Below, piece by piece: positions 61,340-64,000 of a stretch of 64,000 nucleotides of DNA. The DNA is from Eukaryota sp. TZLM1-RC (lineage: Eukaryota; Metamonada: BaSk clade): positions 2,976,001 through 3,040,000 of the forward strand of contig JAUPSS010000003.1 of the NCBI GenBank assembly GCA_040285825.1. The letters run 5' to 3'. Position 1 is the first letter of the stretch. The number at the start of each line of letters is the position of its first letter. The translations under genes were made by a program, and so were the position numbers. Under the pieces are notes generated by a model that saw nothing but the letters and a program-made list of their open reading frames with translations, had not been told where the DNA came from and did not search any database.

Positions 61340-61959
61340 TCAAGGCAATTCCTCAATAGATCTCTGAGCTAGCCGTCTAACCTTTTGTTCATACGATTTC
61401 CTATCCTCTCTGAATGCAACTGCCGCATCAACGTTGGCAGGAGACTCCGGATTAGGATCAACCAGCATTGATATAACCGATAAGCAAATGGATTCTGGAG
61501 TTTGAACAGGAGACCAACGTTCCTCTGGACGTTCTCCGGCTGTGATTAGAATTGAAACTGGTTACATACATAGTAGAATGTCTGTTGTATCACCTGGAGA
61601 ATGGAGAATGGATATACACACTTCACCTGCGGTCAACCTACGATATAAGCCTACCTGATGGATAAATGTTTGGATTAAACATTGGGGTTAGAAACTTCTT
61701 GGATTAGAATAGCAACTTAACATGCCATTTTGGGCGGTGACATGGGATAATCGTCTGGAAAGTTGAGAACCTTTGGTGAGGTAATCCAACAACAAACTGC
61801 TTTGAAGACACCTCCCTCTAGAGGTGTGCCCTGCGGTCCAAATATTGTAACGTCCCAAGTATGGAGGTCGTCACCTTGAAGTTCAAATGATATACCTTCG
61901 ATTGGATGTTGCTTGTAGTGTTGAAACTGTCTGGTTAATAACACTCTTGAATGACGCAT
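61340..61959 (-). CDS. Ubiquitin-conjugating enzyme E2, UBC7/UBE2G2 type, five exons
   Basis: Exons 61798-61959, 61726-61770, 61655-61697, 61570-61626 and 61340-61539 give 168 aa, the family length. Four introns of 27, 28, 28 and 30 nt are removed. The spliced protein reads the E2 fold without gaps: EGISFELQGDDLHTWDVTIF, then [52 protein letters not shown] (catalytic Cys87), and ERPEERWSPVQ, SVISMLVDPNPESPANVDAA. The acidic insertion after the active-site Cys, before ERWSPVQ, is diagnostic of UBC7/UBE2G. These E2s build K48 chains in ER-associated degradation with membrane E3s. ATG chosen at 61959, since the upstream extension lacks an ATG. Confidence 0.95.
61540..61569 (-). other. UBC7 intron 4, 30 nt
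   Basis: GTATGT...TCTAATCACAG. Joins ...TTDILL-S to GERPEERW. Confidence 0.88.
61627..61654 (-). other. UBC7 intron 3, 28 nt
   Basis: GTAGGC...GTTGACCGCAG. Joins NIYPSG to EVCISILH. Confidence 0.9.
61698..61725 (-). other. UBC7 intron 2, 28 nt, GC-AG
   Basis: GCATGT...TCTAATCCAAG. Joins SPPKM to KFLTPMFNPN. The 5' dinucleotide is GC, a known minor class. Confidence 0.85.
61771..61797 (-). other. UBC7 intron 1, 27 nt, in-frame
   Basis: GTTTGT...CCTCACCAAAG. A multiple of three with no stop, so it reads through as nine extra residues (VCCWITSPK) inside the beta-sheet. Removal restores the conserved [15 protein letters not shown]. Confidence 0.85.
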
Positions 61960-62140
61960 CGTTAAATACAATGCTAGACCAATCTACTAGGTATTACATT
62001 GAATGTGATACCGGATACTATGAAATCCTTTTGCTACATATTCACTGGTAAATGACCAAATCTATAGCCATTACGACAGTAGAATGAGACTTTACCGTGG
62101 TATTTTTATTATAATTGTCATATAATGTTACATCATTTAA
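61960..62140. other. Spacer upstream of UBC7
   Basis: No feature recognised. Confidence 0.35.
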
Positions 62141-62943
62141 AGTTTTTTAATAACAAAAGAAATAAATGTGTTCTATACCTACCCCATATTCCAAAGCTTC
62201 AATTTCGTGTACTTCAAACCTTCCTCTGCAACCACGATACACAACAGCTCCCAAATTCAGGGAGACAATGTATCCTGAGGAAGATTACAACAGGAACCAA
62301 ATTATAGAGTCTAACAAACTAACAATTGAAAATGCAAACACCGAATTATCCGTGTTTGCTGCCAATTGAGCATCTTTTATAGATTTTTGGAACTTTGTGG
62401 TTGTCAAACTTCGGCAAGTTTTGTTAACAATTGACTATTACAGTCTTGACATGTGGAGCATTCATGAAATGCACGCTTTTATTCATGGGCAAAAGACTGA
62501 AAGTTGGTTGTTGAAAAACCTTGTTCAGCAGTATGGCAACCCAAAAGACACTTTAATACTAATGGGTGATTATGGTTAAAAAAGGTTCCAAGAATTTGAA
62601 ACATCATGGATCTACTCGAGGTTGGATGGATTCAATTTCTGAAAAGAAATGAATATGCAGTATTGATGATTAATGAAGCTTTCACTTCAGCAAAATGTCC
62701 CGTTTGTTTTGAAAAGGTTTCTATGTTTTTGATATTAACAAATCCCAGTTTATATAAGAGGGCAAAGACTCCAGTTACTACTTGTCATGGTTTATTAGCT
62801 TGTAATAGTGAGAGTTGTAAATTCAGTAACAAAGACTCACAAGGCTTTTCATTAGAAATAACCCTGCTTGTCTGAATATGGCTGCAATTGCAGAAGCCAG
62901 AATGAGTGGTAATGGAAGGCTTCAGTATCTGTGTAGTAGATAG
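62141..62943 (+). pseudogene. Fanzor copy 6, C-terminal two thirds, decayed
   Basis: The first 275 bp repeat 18398-18673 (EEDYNRNQIIESNKLTIENA, TELSVFAAN, stop). Then MHAFIHGQKTESWLLKNLVQ and DTLILMGDYG (GDW block, Trp changed to Tyr), then in another frame NEYAVLMINEAFTSAKCPVC (E-x-x-T-S-x-x-C-x2-C) and TCHGLLACNSESCK (second zinc pair). Finally, in a third frame, ACLNMAAIAEARMSGNGRLQ, the RuvC-III end, to a stop at 62941-62943. Order and motifs are those of a Fanzor2-type protein. RuvC-I lies upstream and is not recognisable. Confidence 0.78.
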
Positions 62944-63069
62944 TTTTTGTACTTATTTTTTTTAACTGAAATATTTATTGTAATTATTCGGCATGAAAAT
63001 TGATCATTTCGTATAAGGAATTTCCCATATTTAAAAATCTATCGCTTCTATTTGTTTAAATCTGTTCCG

Positions 63070-64000
63070 ATGTCTTCTGCAGCCAAACAACAAGTTGAGT
63101 TTTACTTCTCAGATTCCAACTTTATCAAGGACAAGTTTCTCTTATCATGTGCAGCTTCCAACCCCGAGGGATGGATACCCCTTGCCACCATCAATTCTTT
63201 CAACAGAATGAAGGCCCATGGTCTATCAGATGCTGAACTTGCCGACATCTTGGCCGATTCTGACACTGTTCAAGTCTCTGAAGATAAACTAAGTGTCCGA
63301 CGTATCCATCCTCTCCCTGAAAAAGATACCTCCAAAGAACGCTCAATCCGTGTCAAGCCTCTGCCCAGTGGCTCTACCATTGAATCTGTAACTGAAATGT
63401 TCTCCAAGTTTGGCAAGGTTCTCGCCGCTCGTCTTCGCAAGAACTTTATTAGTAACGAAAACGATGTCGCTATAGTGGAGTTTTCAACTGAAGAAGAAGC
63501 AAAGAAATGTCTAGAAAATAGTTCTGAACTTGGATTTGAAGCCCGTTTCGAAGCCTTCCCGGACTACTTGGAAAGAAAGAAGCAGAAATATGCTGACAGG
63601 AAGGCCAACCGATTAGCCGAGAAGCAGAAAGCCAAAGAAGGAAAGAAAGCATTGGTGGAAAAGGACCAAGATGATGGTGATTTGGAATATGTATCTGGAT
63701 GTGTTTTGAAGATGACAAACTTGCCTGAAACTTGCACCAGAGAGATTTTAGCAGATTTAGTTAGTCCCCATGGTAAAGTGGGATACATTGATTATTCAAA
63801 AGGAAAAACAGAAGCTTTGATCAGATTTAGCAATGTTGAAGTTGAAAATGTGGCACAGAAAGTAATGGAAAAGCTCATGGAGGATGCTGTCAAAATTGGT
63901 GAAAATTTGGTTGATTTTTCGGTTTTGGAAGGTGATGAAGAAGCTCTTTTCTATATTCAAGCTCGTGAACGTAAGGCTGAATTTAGAAAAAGTAGGAAGG
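63070..64000 (+). CDS. La protein (La motif plus two RRMs), cut by window edge
   Basis: 310 codons visible from ATG at 63070, open to the end of the window. Residues 1-85 form the La motif with the conserved QVEFYFSDSNFIKDKFL and PLATINSFNRMK. RRM1 spans about 95-170 (SIRVKPLPSG, VAIVEFSTEEEAKKCLEN). A Lys/Glu-rich linker follows (FPDYLERKKQKYADRKANRL). RRM2 spans about 213-300 (VLKMTNLPETCTREILADLV, GYIDYSKGKTEALIRF), the xRRM-like position of genuine La. La binds the UUU-OH 3' ends of new Pol III transcripts, such as pre-tRNAs, in the nucleus. The basic C-terminal tail, with likely NLS, starts as the window ends. Alternatively a LARP7-like protein, but the short N-terminus favours genuine La. 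Confidence 0.9.
   Translation, partial: MSSAAKQQVEFYFSDSNFIKDKFLLSCAASNPEGWIPLATINSFNRMKAHGLSDAELADILADSDTVQVSEDKLSVRRIHPLPEKDTSKERSIRVKPLPSGSTIESVTEMFSKFGKVLAARLRKNFISNENDVAIVEFSTEEEAKKCLENSSELGFEARFEAFPDYLERKKQKYADRKANRLAEKQKAKEGKKALVEKDQDDGDLEYVSGCVLKMTNLPETCTREILADLVSPHGKVGYIDYSKGKTEALIRFSNVEVENVAQKVMEKLMEDAVKIGENLVDFSVLEGDEEALFYIQARERKAEFRKSRK

Noticed and set aside
61771-61797. Real nine-residue insertion (VCCWITSPK) in the E2
   Set aside because: The segment has intron ends matching the other five introns, and its removal restores the invariant E2 core.
63470-63788. Minus-strand ORFs at the right edge
   Set aside because: They are shadows of the La protein, whose plus-strand reading is continuous and matches the La motif and RRMs.

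Overview
This window is nuclear DNA from an AT-rich unicellular eukaryote, a gene-sparse, transposon-laden region. Only about a dozen genes look like single-copy host genes. They use TAA, TAG and TGA as stops, so the standard genetic code fits. Six introns can be placed by protein continuity. All are 26-31 nt long, and in all six the branch-point-like motif is fused to the 3' splice site (consensus N-Y-T-R-A-Y-Y-N-N-A-G). Established knowledge: Giardia and Trichomonas have this kind of fused branch/3' site. Inference: the organism is metamonad-like. No species is claimed.

Host genes in order: an RCC1/LRR-like broken gene (about 3-5 kb), a short-chain dehydrogenase (11.3-11.9 kb, minus), a small Gly/Pro-rich protein (16.3 kb, plus), an SLC38-type amino-acid transporter (19.6-21.2 kb, minus) divergent from a REV7/MAD2L2-like HORMA protein (21.3-21.9 kb, plus), nicotinamidase (23.3-23.9 kb, minus), a 1731-aa Nup188-like nucleoporin (29.8-35.0 kb, minus), an unknown 408-aa protein (38.9-40.1 kb, minus), a tiny IQ-motif protein (44.0 kb), Rab geranylgeranyltransferase beta (44.4-45.4 kb, minus), an ATG16-like coiled-coil/WD40 protein (47.2-48.4 kb, plus), an SF1 helicase fused to a PD-(D/E)XK nuclease (53.4-56.2 kb, plus), a UBC7/UBE2G2-type E2 (61.3-62.0 kb, minus, four introns) and the start of a La protein (63.07 kb to the window end). 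Four tRNA genes (Ala, Glu, Asp, Lys) all lie on the minus strand.

Most of the rest is transposon debris in three classes. (1) At least six families of non-LTR retrotransposon with a C-terminal zinc knuckle and restriction-like endonuclease (RLE-A to RLE-F here). Nearly all are 5'-truncated or decayed, but one RLE-A copy at 27034-29146 is nearly intact, with an A-tail and a 14-bp target duplication inside an RLE-C element. (2) Two miniature LTR retrotransposons without reverse transcriptase (9821-11016 and 51070-52597). Both are nested in non-LTR elements, have 4-bp target duplications, LTRs of 111 and 96 bp, and a perfect palindrome where a primer-binding site is expected. (3) At least six decayed Fanzor (eukaryotic TnpB-like, RNA-guided nuclease) copies or fragments from at least two lineages.

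The host genes do not form a pathway or operon. The structure of the region is explained by repeated nested insertion. The most informative parts are the uniform tiny-intron signal, the Fanzor graveyard, the datable nested insertions, an interleaved GC-rich inverted repeat at 12476-12528, and three tandem perfect hairpins just after the helicase-nuclease stop codon.
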